Part shown: positions 35,958-48,720 of the stretch, one piece after another | Layout: the number at the start of each line of letters is the position of its first letter | How positions within the stretch are numbered: the first letter of the stretch is position 1 | Assembly: GCF_021134715.1 (NCBI RefSeq) | Contig: NC_060026.1 | Span: 1,550,001 to 1,614,000, forward strand | Direction of reading: 5' to 3' | From: Daphnia pulex | Taxonomy: Eukaryota > Arthropoda > Branchiopoda > Diplostraca > Daphniidae | DNA: 64,000 nucleotides | Position numbers and translations under genes: made by a program | The notes under the pieces: generated by a model | Seen by the model: only the letters and a program-made list of their open reading frames with translations | The model's database searches: none | Told to the model about the DNA's origin: nothing

Positions 35958-38281
35958 ATGGACGCCTTGTCGTTTGTATTCCACCCGGCCGTATTGGCAG
36001 TTTCAGCCTTGTATTTTCTCTACTGGTAAGACAACATGATTTATTTTCTAACCGGGTCAAAGTTTTTTTCAAAAAATGAATTGTTTATTAGGTATGGAAC
36101 TTCGACGTTTGATTACTTTAAATCGCAGGGAATTAATGGTCCCCAACCCCTGCCATATTTCGGTAATGTTTGGGGTATGTGGAGAGAGGTAAAAGGAATT
36201 TTAAAATGTTTCTCACAGACTCGTGTGTAAGGTACGAATGAATTATTTTGCAGAACCTTCCAAAGTATGACAAGAAAATGACTGCAAAGTACGGGAAAAC
36301 CTTTGGTTATTTTGACGGAACTCTGCCGAACCTTTACACGACTGACATTAACCTCATCAAATCAGTTTTCGTCAAAGATTTCGACCATTTCGTTAATCGC
36401 AGAGTGAGTTCAATTTGATTTGTTATTAACAAGCAAAATTCAATTCGGTAATTTATTGAATGTTTTTCAGAGTTTCGCAGTCAAACGCAAAGTCTTTCGC
36501 AAAATGTTGAGTATCATCCAAGACAAAGAATGGAAAGATGTCCGCTCGTCAGTCACTCCCATTTTCACCACAGGCAAGATCAAACTGGTATATGAAATGA
36601 TAATAAAGCATAAATGTTTTCTATAGACTTTAGACGGCCAATTGTTATCGTCTTCCCTATTTATAGATGTCAAAGATGATAACAGAGTGCGCCAACCAGC
36701 TGGTAATCAAATTTCAAAAGATAGCTGAGAGTGAAGGGAAATTGGATGCCAAAATGTAACACAAGATTTTCACCGGTTTTATAATCAAGAGAATAATTGT
36801 TCAATGTTCTGTACAGGAATTTTAGCGCATTCACCATGGACGTGATTGCCCGATGCGCATTTGGGATGACCATCGATAATTTGGGCGAGAAAGATGATCC
36901 GTTTATGACGAAAGCAAAAGTCGTTTTCAACCCCCCAGCCAACAAGTCACCGCTTATTATGATTCCATGTAATAACAGAAATATTTTGATTTCATTCTTT
37001 TTTAATGAAACGGATACTTTCATTGGAATATTTGTCTATTAGTCGTGTTCCCAAAACTGTTGGCGTACGCTGGGGACAGTATTTTCTTCCCGAAAGCTTT
37101 TTATTTCTTCATCGACATTTTGGAGGACTTAATCAAACAACGTTCCAATTCGACCGAGGTAAGTTCTCTGCATATTAAACGTAGGAAATGTATCCAATCA
37201 GAGGAATTTTATTATTTCGCACAGAAATACAACGACTTTGTGGAAGTTGCCACCGAGGCCATTATGGAGCACACCAAAACGGTTAATGGCAAAGAAGTGC
37301 CTATCTGGAATAGAGAAGAGGTCGATGAAATTGTCACCTCTCAGGTAAAACTACACGCAATACAAATGTTAATTATTTGAATTAATTAAGACTGAAATTC
37401 TCAAATAGTCGATGTTGTTTCTCTTGGCCGGTTTTGACACTACCGCTACTACGCTGACCAATTCGGCTTTCCTGCTGGCCAGAAACCAAGAAGTCCAAGA
37501 GAGATTGTACGAAGAAGTTATGAGAAAACACGAACAATTCGTAAGCAATTTTTGTTACCGAATTCCAGATCGATTAACAAATATTTTATTCGCTTTCAAT
37601 TCTGCAGAGCGAAGTTAATCACGAAATGATTCTCGATTTCCCTTACGTCGATCACGTTATTCACGAGGTGCTACGCATGTATCCTCCAGTGCCTAGGTAA
37701 CACACATACTCACCCGATAGAATAAACTTATCCTCTAAACATTATGACTTTTGTCAGGGTTGAGAGAGCTTGCAATAAGGAAGTGACCTACAATGGCATT
37801 CGAATCAAGAAGGGCATAGTAGTAACTGTTCCAGCATTCCCACTTCATTATGACGAAGAGTACTACCCGGATCCCTACAGATTCAATCCCGACAGGTGAA
37901 ATGATTTCATTAAAGCGTCTTCAGTGAGTATTTGATTCTAACCTTAATTTGATGGGAAATAAAATCAGATGGGATCCTGAAAGTGAAATCAAGCCCAGCC
38001 CGTACGTTTTCATGCCATTCGGAATGGGCCCCCGCAACTGCGTCGGCATGCGATTCGCCATGGAGGAAATGAAAATTGCCTTGTGCACACTCGTCAAAAA
38101 CTTCCGCTTCTTTCCAGTAGCGGAGACGCCCGTAAGTTATTATATCAACAGGCAATGATGCAATAACGCGAATAAACAAATTTTTCTTTTCTCAAAACAG
38201 GAGGAGATGCAATTCGAAGATGGATTTCTGGGAGTCGTCCAACCCATTCACGCAACAGTTGGCATCGAATCACGTTCATGA
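35958..38281 (+). CDS. Cytochrome P450, CYP3 clan, tandem copy 1
   Basis: Microsomal haem-thiolate monooxygenase, likely for xenobiotic or endogenous lipid oxidation (family knowledge; no substrate is shown). Thirteen exons give 503 aa, a normal P450 length: 35958-36025, 36092-36188, 36254-36403, 36471-36587, 36667-36755, 36817-36968, 37043-37158, 37225-37344, 37409-37540, 37608-37696, 37758-37895, 37969-38131, 38201-38281. Visible: N-terminal membrane anchor (VLAVSALYFLYW), proline hinge GPQPLP, I-helix AGFDTT (A310-T315), K-helix ExxR (E367-R370), and haem loop PFGMGPRNCVG with the axial Cys447. All catalytic landmarks are intact. CYP3 clan is inferred from the I-helix and meander style; the Daphnia CYP360A family is a possible home. 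Confidence 0.93.
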
Positions 38282-39278
38282 GCAATTTTCTTTATCTGCT
38301 TTATATTTGTTCGCCTTTTAAACAAATTCGATTTATGTGCTGAACCCAAAAAATAAATATAATAAATGCTCGCAATCTAATTGAAGTAAAATCACTGCAT
38401 GCGACCAACTTCTATTTTATGCCTGCGAAAGCATAAAACTGAGGACGCTAGTCAAACAAATCACCTTGCGATAGTTCGTACCGTTTCAGAATGTTCCTCC
38501 ATTGCCAGAAAATTTGAAGTAAATGCTGAAACAGCTCTGTCCAATTATCTGTTAGTTCACGTGCTATATAGGCCTACCTGATGTTGGCGGTTGTTATCGA
38601 TTGAAAATAACTGCGCAGCCTAACCAAGTCGGACACGGACGCGGCGTTTTAATGCACACGAGAAACCGGAGCAAAGCACAAAACGATACATAAACATAGA
38701 ATTTCACATCAAACAAAAATGTCGTCGATCAATAGGGACATCATGATAATGGGAGATAACCGACCCGAAGAACTGTACACATCCTCTTTTTAAATACTTC
38801 ATTGGCACTTGGCAGGATAAATGGACCAAAGTGCTATAGTCCGCTTGACTCATGACAAATCTATGACCAGGGAAAAACTGTTTGCAACAATATGGAACGT
38901 GTTCGTCCCTTCTCAAACGTGCTAGCCTAAATTGCATCATCATGATATGCGAATCACACACATAAAAATGACCCTAACCAAACTAGGGTATAAACTCTAA
39001 TTGCGTTCCTTTATTTTTTTACTATTACGTCGTGGTTTTGTAATGGGCAGCGCTATCGAGCAACTATGTCCTATCTATCTGAAATATTTACTCAAATGAC
39101 TAGCGAGTAGTGATGCCTTATGTAGCCTACTAAAAGAATAAAAGCTGTCGGACTCAGACATTTCAAATTGAAATCCGGCAGAAGAAAGTACATACCACCC
39201 GGCACTCCACTGCTAATTCTATTTTGGGAGTTCGCCCATTTCAATTGTTTAGTTTTTTTTCTCTCAAATTACCCTATA
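38282..39278. other. Spacer between the two P450 genes
   Basis: The 3' end of gene 1 has an AATAAATATAATAAA signal at about 38352-38366. The rest repeats, in diverged form, the upstream flank of gene 1, including the 38990-39060 copy of the 80-bp unit. No exon is seen. Confidence 0.5.
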
Positions 39279-41611
39279 ATGGACGCTCTATCTCTTTTAT
39301 TCTCACCGACAGTATGGATAATTCCAGCCTTGTACATCCTCTACTGGTAAGAATCATGTGACATTCTAATTCTCCCCAGAAAAGTTTAAAACATATTAAT
39401 TGGTTATTAGGTATGGGACTTCGACGTTCGACTACTTCAAATCACAAGGAATTAACGGCCCAAAACCCCTGCCGTATATCGGTAACATGTGGGGTGTTTG
39501 GAAAAAGGTAAAATTAATTTTTAAAAGTACTTAAAGAGCTGCGCAGAATTATTAAGATTGAATTATTTGGCAGAACATTCCGAAATACGACAAGGAATTG
39601 GCCGCAAAGTACGGTCGAACCTTTGGGTATTTCGACGGAACTTTGCCGAATCTTTACACGACTGACATCAATCTCATCAAATCAATTTTCGTCAAAGATT
39701 TCGACCACTTCGTCAATCGTAGAGTAAGTCCGACTTCAAAAATATGTTTTACAAATTCAAGCAAAAGGCATTTGATTATCGAATTTTATTCTTCAGACTT
39801 TCTCAGTCAAGCGCAAAGTTTTCCGCAAAATGTTGACTATTATTCAAGACAAGGAATGGAAAGACGTCCGCTCGTCCGTCACTCCCGTCTTCACCACGGG
39901 CAAGATTAAACTTGTATGAAAAATTTGTTTAAAATATGTGCTGTAGGATCGATGGCCCAATCTTATCATTTTCTTTATTTACAGATGTCGAAGATGATAA
40001 CAGAGTGTGCCAACCGGCTGGTAATCAAATTTCAAAAGATAGCAGAGACTGAAGGGAAACTGAATGCTAAAATGTAACACCGAATTGTTACCAGGGTATT
40101 TAAATGGATAATCTAGAGAATCAATATTTTCTGCAGGCAATTTAGCGCATTCACCATGGACGTGATTGCCCGATGCGCATTTGGAATGGCCATCGATAAT
40201 TTGGGCGAGAAAGACGATCCGTTCATGACAAAAGCCAAGGTGCTATTCAGTCCTCCAGCCAACAAGTCACCACTTATTCTTCTTCCATGTAACAATAAAA
40301 AAAAATCTTTACGTATTTCTTTAACATCGATTATAAGATGTTCTTTCATTTGGATATTTCTCTGCTAGTCATGTTACCGAATGTGTTAGGATTCGTGGGA
40401 GAGAGCATATTTTTCCCCAAGGAATTTGATTTCTTCATCAACATTTTGGAGGGCTTAATCAAACAACGCTCCAATTCGACAGAGGTAAGTTCTTAACACA
40501 TTAAACGTATGAAATGTATCCAATCAGAGGAATTTTATTCTTTCGCACAGAAATACCACGACTTTGTGGAAGTTGCCACCGAGGCCATTCTGGAGCACAC
40601 CAAAACGGTCAATGGCAAAGAAGTGCCTATCTGGAATAGAGAAGAGGTCGATGAAATTGTCACCTCTCAGGTATAGCCATGAACAATTCAGACTACGATA
40701 GTTATATCATTAATTTAAGATTGAAACTGTCAATTAGTCGATGTTGTTCATGTTGGCTGGCTTTGACACTACGGCTACTACGCTGACCAATTCAGCTTTC
40801 CTGCTGGCCAGAAACCAAGAAGTCCAAGAGAGATTGTACGAAGAAGTTATGAGAAAACACGAACAATTTGTAAGCGTCTGCTGTTCCTCAATGTTCTTTA
40901 ATCAATTTCTTAATTCAAATTGACTTTCAATTCTGCAGAGCGAAGTTAATCACGAAATGATTCTCGATTTCCCGTACGTCGATCACGTTATTCACGAGGT
41001 TCTACGCATGTATCCTCCATTGCTTAGGTAACACTAATGATACCTGTTCCAAAGAGTGTAAAGTTACTTCAACTTTGACTTTTCAGAGTGGAGAGAATGT
41101 GCAATAAGGAAGTGACTTATAATGGCGTTCGCATCAAGAAGGGCATGATAGTAACTGTTCCAGCCTTCGCCCTTCATTACGATGAGGAGTACTACCCGGA
41201 TCCCTACAGATTCAATCCCGACAGGTGAAATGTTGCCCTAAAGCGTCTTCAGTGAAAGTAATTGATTCTAATCTTTACTTGATGGGAAAATTAAATCAGA
41301 TGGGACCCTGAAAGTGAAATCAAGCCAAACCCCAACGTGTTCATGCCATTTGGAATGGGCCCCCGCAACTGCGTCGGCATGCGATTCGCCATAGAGGAAA
41401 TGAAAATTGCCTTGTGTACCCTCGTCAAAAACTTCCGCTTCTTCCCCGTGGCGGAGACACCCGTAAGTTGAATATCAACAGTAATGACGCAATAACGCTA
41501 CAATAAACAAATCTGCTATTCTCAAAACAGGAGGAGATGCAATTCGAAGATGGATTTATAGGAGTCATCCAACCCATTCACGCAACAGTTGGCATCGAAT
41601 CACGTTGTTGA
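39279..41611 (+). CDS. Cytochrome P450, CYP3 clan, tandem copy 2
   Basis: Tandem paralogue of the 35958 gene with the same 13 exons, the same lengths and phases, again 503 aa: 39279-39346, 39411-39507, 39574-39723, 39797-39913, 39985-40073, 40137-40288, 40369-40484, 40551-40670, 40738-40869, 40939-41027, 41087-41224, 41300-41462, 41531-41611. Anchor, AGFDTT, ExxR in HEVLRMYPP and FGMGPRNCVG are all intact. Differences from copy 1 cluster in the N-terminal third and the F-G region (VLGFVGESIFFPKEFDFF versus LLAYAGDSIFFPKAFYFF), the usual substrate-access region, whereas exons 8-10 are almost identical. An ATTAAA-type polyadenylation signal lies near 41657. Confidence 0.93.
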
Positions 41612-43025
41612 CGACAACCTACGGATAGTTTGCTTGTTTGAGAAGATATATCAAGTATTAAAGCAGCTATATCTATGCATTAATACACGAGTGTTTTACT
41701 TTGATGAGATTCCGGATTGTATTTGAAGTTCCCTCCAAGGAATCAAGGACTAAAACATATAACATAATCCCGTGGAAATGGAAACTAGATCGCCTACCCA
41801 AAACCGAGTCGGCGAGGCCGGCTCCTTTTCTTTAATAATTGAACGACGATTGACTTTCAATCGCAAGTGTGGGTGTCTTCGTGAATGGGCTACACACCAG
41901 TCCAGTTTCTATTTCGGGTTGTCACGGGAAGACCGGAAGCCATTGATGAGAAGCAGCTGCTCTCAACAGCAACAGGTTTCCTATTACTGGTGAAACAATT
42001 TCCCTCTCAAGTTCCCTCAAGAGGTGGGTGGTCTTTAATTGGTTGCCCTGCCCATATTTATTCCATGCAATAAATGAACTCATTCTAGGAAATCATTTAG
42101 TTTCCTAGCCGGTGAATGCCAGCCTGCCAGCTTGGAAATCATTCTGAAATTCTATTAAAAAAATTCGAAGAAAAAAAAAACATCTTCCGGAAATCCTCGA
42201 CTCTTTTCGTTTGATCAAAATACACATGACGAGTCTACTTGATTGCTATTCCAAATAAATCAACTTGGATGCAATGTCCGTCATCGTCACATTCTACAAT
42301 TAATATTCTGACAATAATTCAACATCAAATTATCAAAATGAATCCCGCCGTAATATAATCCACCCACGAAACTAAACAAGGTCCACGACTGACGGACGGA
42401 CAGATGCGCAACCGGTAAAGTTGCCAGACCTTTCTGAAATGTGGATTGTTTGCTGCCCTAAAAATCCCCTGTTGCGTGACAAGTCATAAATCCCGTAATC
42501 GGCTTTAGCCCCCGGCTGTCACTTCTGCGTTTCAACTTTCAACGGTCGCCAGCGCTTGATAGTTTCAACGTAAATGGAGCAATGATCGGGTTCAGCTTGT
42601 TGCTTCCGACTTAAGATCTGGTGTAACAAACCGTCACCTGAAGTGAACTTTGGTATACCGAGGAAAGTTCTGACTTGGTTTGACAAAATAAACAAACACG
42701 TACATACGGCAGGCAAGACTTGGGATTGGAGTAAATACTACCCCCCAACAAAAGGCTTAGTTGCCACATATCGCTGTTTCTCCAACACACAAACTGTGGG
42801 GGAATTTGAAGCGACCGTGACAGAATAAGCGCAAAGTAAAATTTTGGCGTCAACAAACAATGGATGATTTATATCCACAACAGATAATGCAAAATAATAA
42901 AAAAATATAACTCTAGTTTCGTAATCACGGGTTTTTAAAAGGTCAGAAAAATTAATCGTATCAGAGGCTAATTTTTATCCGTTTTGGCTGCCGATAAACA
43001 AGTACATGATCACCCTCAAGCAAAC
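41612..43025. other. Spacer between P450 copy 2 and the C1q gene
   Basis: No coding exon was recognised. Short open frames at 41772-41993 and 42643-42828 show no domain. Confidence 0.4.
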
Positions 43026-43055
43026 TATAAATTGAGACGACTTCTCACTCATTTC
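43026..43055 (+). promoter_or_regulatory. Core promoter of the C1q-domain gene
   Basis: TATAAAT at 43026-43032 lies about 20-25 bases before TCACTCATTT (from 43045), a plausible initiator. The ATG follows at 43100. Confidence 0.45.
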
Positions 43056-43099
43056 GGAGGAAGGAAAAAAAGGTGACTAGACAGTTGATTGAAATTAAA

Positions 43100-44209
43100 A
43101 TGGCCACTGTGCGGATTCATTTCCATTTTCTGGTTCTGACATGTTTGAGTCTCTGGACGGGCGCTGTCTTCTCCTTGGAGGATCAGTCATCGCAACAACT
43201 GCGAAACAATCACGTAAGAAATCAAAGGAATGGCTTTTATTCACATGCAATGTTAACTATACACGTGACTCGTTGAACAGAACCAATTTCAAACATTTAT
43301 GGAAGCCACAGTGTCTCGTCTGGAGGCATTGGAACAAGAGCAGGTATAACTGATCTATTTTCCGTCAATCAAATGAATTGTACCAATTTCTGTTTTAGAT
43401 TAAAATTAAAGAAGATTCCGCTGCGAAAATCATGCAACTAGAGGCTAAAGTAAAGCAGCAAGAAATCTTACTGGCTGCTCTGTTGAAAAGCGACCAGTCT
43501 TCCTCCGGCTCAAAATCTGTTCCAGGAGAATCGAGGGCCGCCACTAAAGCGATGCCAACGTCGTGCGCCGATCTCAAAAGTACTGGGCACCTCTGGAGTG
43601 GCGTCTATTCCGTCATTGGCGCCTCGACGGTGGAAACTGTTTACTGCGATTTCACCAAACCCAACACCGACCCAGGTAAAATCATGACAGACTCAGTTCC
43701 AACTTCTGGTACGATTTAATTTGTTTGGTTAATTAGGTTTCCAGACTTTTGTCGGTTACGCCGGTGTCCAATCCAAACCGACATACTTCTACGGTCAACT
43801 GAACTACAACTGGTACTCTGTCGGAATTCCAATTGCATACGACACCTTCGTACTAAACGAAGGAGGAGCTTACGACCGAACGACAAAAAAATTCACAGCA
43901 CCCGTGGCGGGGAGATATTTCTTCTCCTTTACTGGAAGAGCCCAATCGTACAACCCGCCGTCCGATTTCACATTAGACGTGACGTTGAAAAAGAACGGCG
44001 CAACCATCGCCAGAGCAGCGGCCGATGACGGAGCCAATTCCGAAACACTCTCGCTGCAATCGATATTAAATCTGACAGCTGGCGATCAAGTCTGGACTGA
44101 GGTTACGTACATCACTTCAGGCATCAGTCTGCTCGGTCCCGATTACACGCATTTCACTGGTTTCCTTCTCGAAGAAGATGTTTCCCTATCGCTCAAAGCC
44201 CTCATTTAG
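43100..44209 (+). CDS. Secreted C1q-domain protein with N-terminal coiled coil
   Basis: Four exons (43100-43213, 43281-43343, 43399-43675, 43737-44209) encode 308 aa. A signal peptide is evident (FHFLVLTCLSLWTGAVFS). Residues about 40-85 form a heptad-like segment (ATVSRLEALEQEQIKIK, then MQLEAKVKQQEILLAALL) suited to trimerisation. A short Cys-containing module (SCADLKSTGHLWSGVY...VETVYCDFT) resembles the entry of fibrinogen-like or COLFI-type domains. The C-terminal C1q/TNF-like jelly roll follows: VGYAGVQSKPTYFYGQLNYN, FTAPVAGRYFFSFTGRA, and the GDQVWTEV / FTGFLLEED end. Invertebrate C1q-like proteins often bind carbohydrate in innate immunity; that role is inferred. It stands alone with no neighbouring paralogue. 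Confidence 0.88.
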
Positions 44210-47200
44210 ATAACGATCGACAAATGAAATACAACGAGACTTTGCAGCCCTTGATATTTAATTTATTGACCGCCGACCAAGTTCATTTATTTAATCTATA
44301 AATACAAACGAAGGGATCTTCGACTTGGTCCCTAATCCACCCCGTCTTTTATATCAGTCAGCCCCTCGCAAAATGTTGTTGATTTATGAGATAAGAGTTG
44401 TTGTTCTATTGGATTATGCATGTGGATAGGAACGACAGTTGATGCGTGACGACTCCAGCGGTTGGACAAAAGAAACAATGTGGTATAACTCTGTACAAAC
44501 ACGTCAGAGTGCTAGCCAAACACTTTTCCCATTTTTCCACTGTACGGGTCGCGCCATCTCCCAAGATACAAAGAAAATGAGATCACCTCATCTCGTTACA
44601 GCCCGTCAAGACAAAAATAACAAAAGCAAAAAGACGACGCAATGTGTGCTGAACAACTAACCCGTTTGGACAACCCGTTTAATAGTTGATTAAACCAAAT
44701 ACCAAATACAATTCAATGCGTTCAATTGTGAATGTTGGTGGGTTTAAGTTTCAATTCTGCCCTGCAGTCCAAATCATCATCACCAGATAGTAGGTAGACT
44801 ATAGTGCTCCCGAAAATCCTATCTAATCGTAATATGTACTTAGAAGTTTGACTGTTGCATTTGTCATTCAACCCCAACGTATCATTTTGAAATGATGTGA
44901 GCCTTTAGAAACTCCTACCGATAACTATGTACTATGCCCTCCCGGCTGCTTCATGCCATTTTCACAAGTTTGCAGTTTCCATACCAACTGGCTTTACTCG
45001 AGAAATGATTCCCTTTAGCAGAGGCTTTAAGCAACAGGTTGACTCGGAATAATTGGCCTAAACTGCTCCCAACTCAAAATAGAGAACTTACTTAAATTCA
45101 ATTCGTTCCCGAAAACCTTTGGCATTTAAATAGAAAAAAAAAGGAATTTGTTTTTCGACGCTTGAGCACACGTGAACATTTGCGAAGGATTGTTTGATAG
45201 TGCTACGCGTCAAGGGCAAAATAATTAGAAGGCAAAAAGGCAGCTCTAAAATGTACAAAGCGTAAACTACGTGCTTCAACCCAGCCAATTTTCATTGTAC
45301 TCATCCACGGCCGACCCGTTGGAGAGGTCCGGGGCTTTCTGCTGTACGCCGGGCAAGAAAAGTGAATTATCTACAGGCGCGGATGGAACAAATTGATCTT
45401 CCGCTGGGTTCCGCGTGGGGGGTGACGAAACGAACTGACTAATCAACAAAAAAGAACAAGACGTCAGCATTAACGGCCAGTCCCAGTGGAAACTCAATTG
45501 AAACCTGAGTCAGCTGCCGGCTGATCAGAGCGGGGTGAAAAATTAGTTGGCGAGTCACGTGATTTTGCAGAGTCCGTCTCATCACCAGCTCACAGCAGCA
45601 ACGGTAAAAATGTTAACAAATGAAACGCATCGATCCGAAAGGTCTTTCCCACTTTGGAGCAAAAAATGTTACAGAAAATTGACGTTAATAAAGTTGTCCA
45701 ACTCTCTGAGAAAATTGCCATCTCTTAATTATGGGACAATATTTTGTTTTCATCTTTTAGACGACGCTGACATCCAATCCATCTAATAAAACAAACTGGC
45801 CAAAAAAATATATTCCTGGAGGGGCTTCGCAAATGTTGTTACCCAGCGACAAGAAGAAGATGTTTATGCGATTTTGGCGCCAATTATATGACTTCCGAGA
45901 AGCGAAACCAACGAATCAAAAACCAAACAGGAAAACCAGAGCACATAAACAAGAAGTTGATTAAGGCGGCGGCGTTGGCGGCGGCCTAGTTTGGCACACT
46001 GTAACTTTTCCCTCCATGTTGAAAAAGCCAAGTTGTTGCGTAGTACATCAGAAACACTTGGGGGGGGGGGGGAGGCAATGATAAGACGTGTGTATAGCAA
46101 TCAGATATAGTTTGTCGTGTCGGATCGATACACGGCTAACTATATCTACGGCTTCCCGAATGAAGGACTTTCTGGCGCCATCGTCGCGGGGCTTTTGAAA
46201 TCGACAAAGTGAACAAACCGACGTTGAATCGAATTTGGTAACGAATAACCGCAACTATGTGCACGCGCCTGCATTGACAATCTGCAGATTGTCGAGGCAC
46301 ATTCCCCCCACTATACAATCAGGCCTAGATATACATACTGTACACGGGGGGGGGAAGCAAAAGCAATCAAATCTCTTGTTGCTAAGTAACTACATTTTTC
46401 CAACTCGGCGTACCGTCTAGCTTCTTCCAACGGAAGTTTTTCCCTGTTGCCGGTAGAATTTTATCCCTTTTTTATTTAATGGGGTTTCCCACAAAGGAAG
46501 CATAACAATGCTACAAAATTGTTGGAGCAACCAGCGCTTTCCGCTCAGGGATTTCCCTAACTGATTTTTCCGCGCAAAATGAGTGCGCTATTATTGGTTG
46601 ATCAACATACCGTTTATTTGAATTTTTCAAATTTCCCGCTAAAAAAAAAATAAGATTGCAAGATTTATTTGCCTACATTTCATCGCCGGATCGATGAGGA
46701 GCGTTTACAAATGGACCAGAATAATTCTCATATTAACTGAAACGATTGTGCTGGCTGTGTCGCAAAAGTTTATTTAACGGAGGGAACAAAAAGGCGGAAA
46801 GCTGATTCGATTTCTTTCACGTTCACGTTATTTGCAAGTGCTTCAAATCATCGTTGACGATATTGGATATTGAGAAATTCCAGCCAGAGTGTTTTTGAAC
46901 CTCGTTTTACTTGATGCGTTCTCGCGATCGCATATACGAAAGGATGTTTGTATTACTGGCAATTTGTGTAAACATATGAAAAATGCAATTCAAATTTGGC
47001 AGATGTCGCCAGAGATTTAATTTGCATAACCATGATGAACGCTAACATACGTAAATGGTTATTTGACGTTGGAGAGAGGGAGAAAAAAATTCCGAATCCT
47101 GTCGTACGGTATGCTGATGTGAAAAGTTGTTCACTTAATCAAATAACAAACTTGCGTGCCGTACATTATACTGCGACATGCTGGCACAAACTCACGACTC

Positions 47201-48720
47201 GTGTAAAGTTGTGCCCCAGGACCTTTCACAAGAAATTAAGCGTCGGGGGACAACAAATGAGTTAGTGGTGCTAAATTTCAGCTTGACATGTAGTGGAACT
47301 GGTCGTAGGACAAAAAAAAACAAACCAAACGAACGCTATTAATTAGTTAATGTTTCCCCAGCAACAAGCGATAATTTAAAATGACGTGAATATGCAAAGT
47401 CCAGGATCCTAGAACAGAGGGCTATCATTCATGTGACGCGCAATTAGTCGATAATTTGGAGTGGAAGCGTGTGGAAATCCACGTAAAAATTCATGACGCT
47501 TGGAAAAGTGTAAGTGGGAAAGCTTTAGTACCGGCCCATCTGTTACGTGGGTCGTGTCCGATAAATTGGTTGTGCTAGGAAAAAAATAACCTGCCCGAAT
47601 ATACCAGTGTATCGAAATCGATATGCTGATTTGAACATGTTTGATAAATGTACAACATATGGTTACATAACACGTATGAAGTGTTACAGCTGCTAGCCAA
47701 TCGGGCATCGCACACGGATGTTCGGCATATTTGGGTTTCTATGCACAGGGTACAAGAGTTCAAATTTTTACACAGCAAAAAGTTCAATACGGTCCAGTGA
47801 CGATTTCAATAAGAATTTTTTGAATACACGTCCAGCTTTTGGGCCTGTTCCTACATCTGACGTTTAGCTATTTTTGAAACATTTCACACATCGCTGGTGA
47901 AGTAACCGGAAGAGTATCAAAGTACGGCGAAAGCTTTTAAGTGATTCGGATCTGCTGCTAGAGGAACTAGAGCATAAAATCACGTACTGTTTTAAAAATA
48001 ATCCCGTCCGGCAGTTGTTAGTTAGGTAATAAGTAATAATAATATTCGATATTGGACCCCAAAAGAAGTTAGCGCGGCCTGTGTGTTACGGTTCATTTGG
48101 AAATATCTGCGACTGCGACTGGTGTACTTATTGACTTTAAGTCGGCACGCGAAGTCAAATAAGAAATCAGATTGCCAAAACACTGTCGCCATGGGGACCA
48201 ACAATGTTTTAAGCAAACAAGTGAGTTACATCAACTGTGCCAAAGTCAGATACAGAAATGTTGGCATGCAAGTGAAACTCCATTATTTTATTTTTCAAAC
48301 GAGTTCAACTCATCCAGAACGTTTAGGTATAAAGAGTCCCAGAGTCCCGATGTTTAACTCGCGTTGAGTAGCAGTCTGCAGAAACCCGCGAAAACAAAGA
48401 GAGTTCAAAAAATAATTATGATTACCAGACGCGACCGTCTTAAATCAGCAAACGATCCCAACAGCAGTGGGTGTTAAACACGGTACGTTTTAACTGACCG
48501 AAAGTTTAATCCAATTAACAGGGGAAAATAAAAGGTTGGCTAGTAATGTCAAGCTAGTTATAATTAAGGATTAGCACACCTTTGAGTGGTGGCATTTGTA
48601 GCACCACTGATCAAATCCTCTCTGCTAACCACACCCAAAAGGTCTTTAAAGGACTGCGTCATACGGTACGCAAGAAAGGGCGGCAAACAAATTCCAAATA
48701 TCCAATTACCTCGCCAGTCA
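44210..48720. other. Spacer between the C1q gene and the opsins
   Basis: No exon that I can support. On the minus strand, 45276-45464 encodes a small Pro/Ser-rich frame with a short hydrophobic start (MLTSCSFLLISQFVSS); it is unrecognised and weak. G-homopolymer runs lie at about 46060-46072 and 46346-46354. Confidence 0.35.

Noticed and set aside
45276-45497. Minus-strand small secreted protein candidate
   Set aside because: The apparent frame begins at a TTG; from the only ATG the peptide is about 64 residues with a weak signal peptide, no cleavage-site or neuropeptide motif and no homologue known to me.
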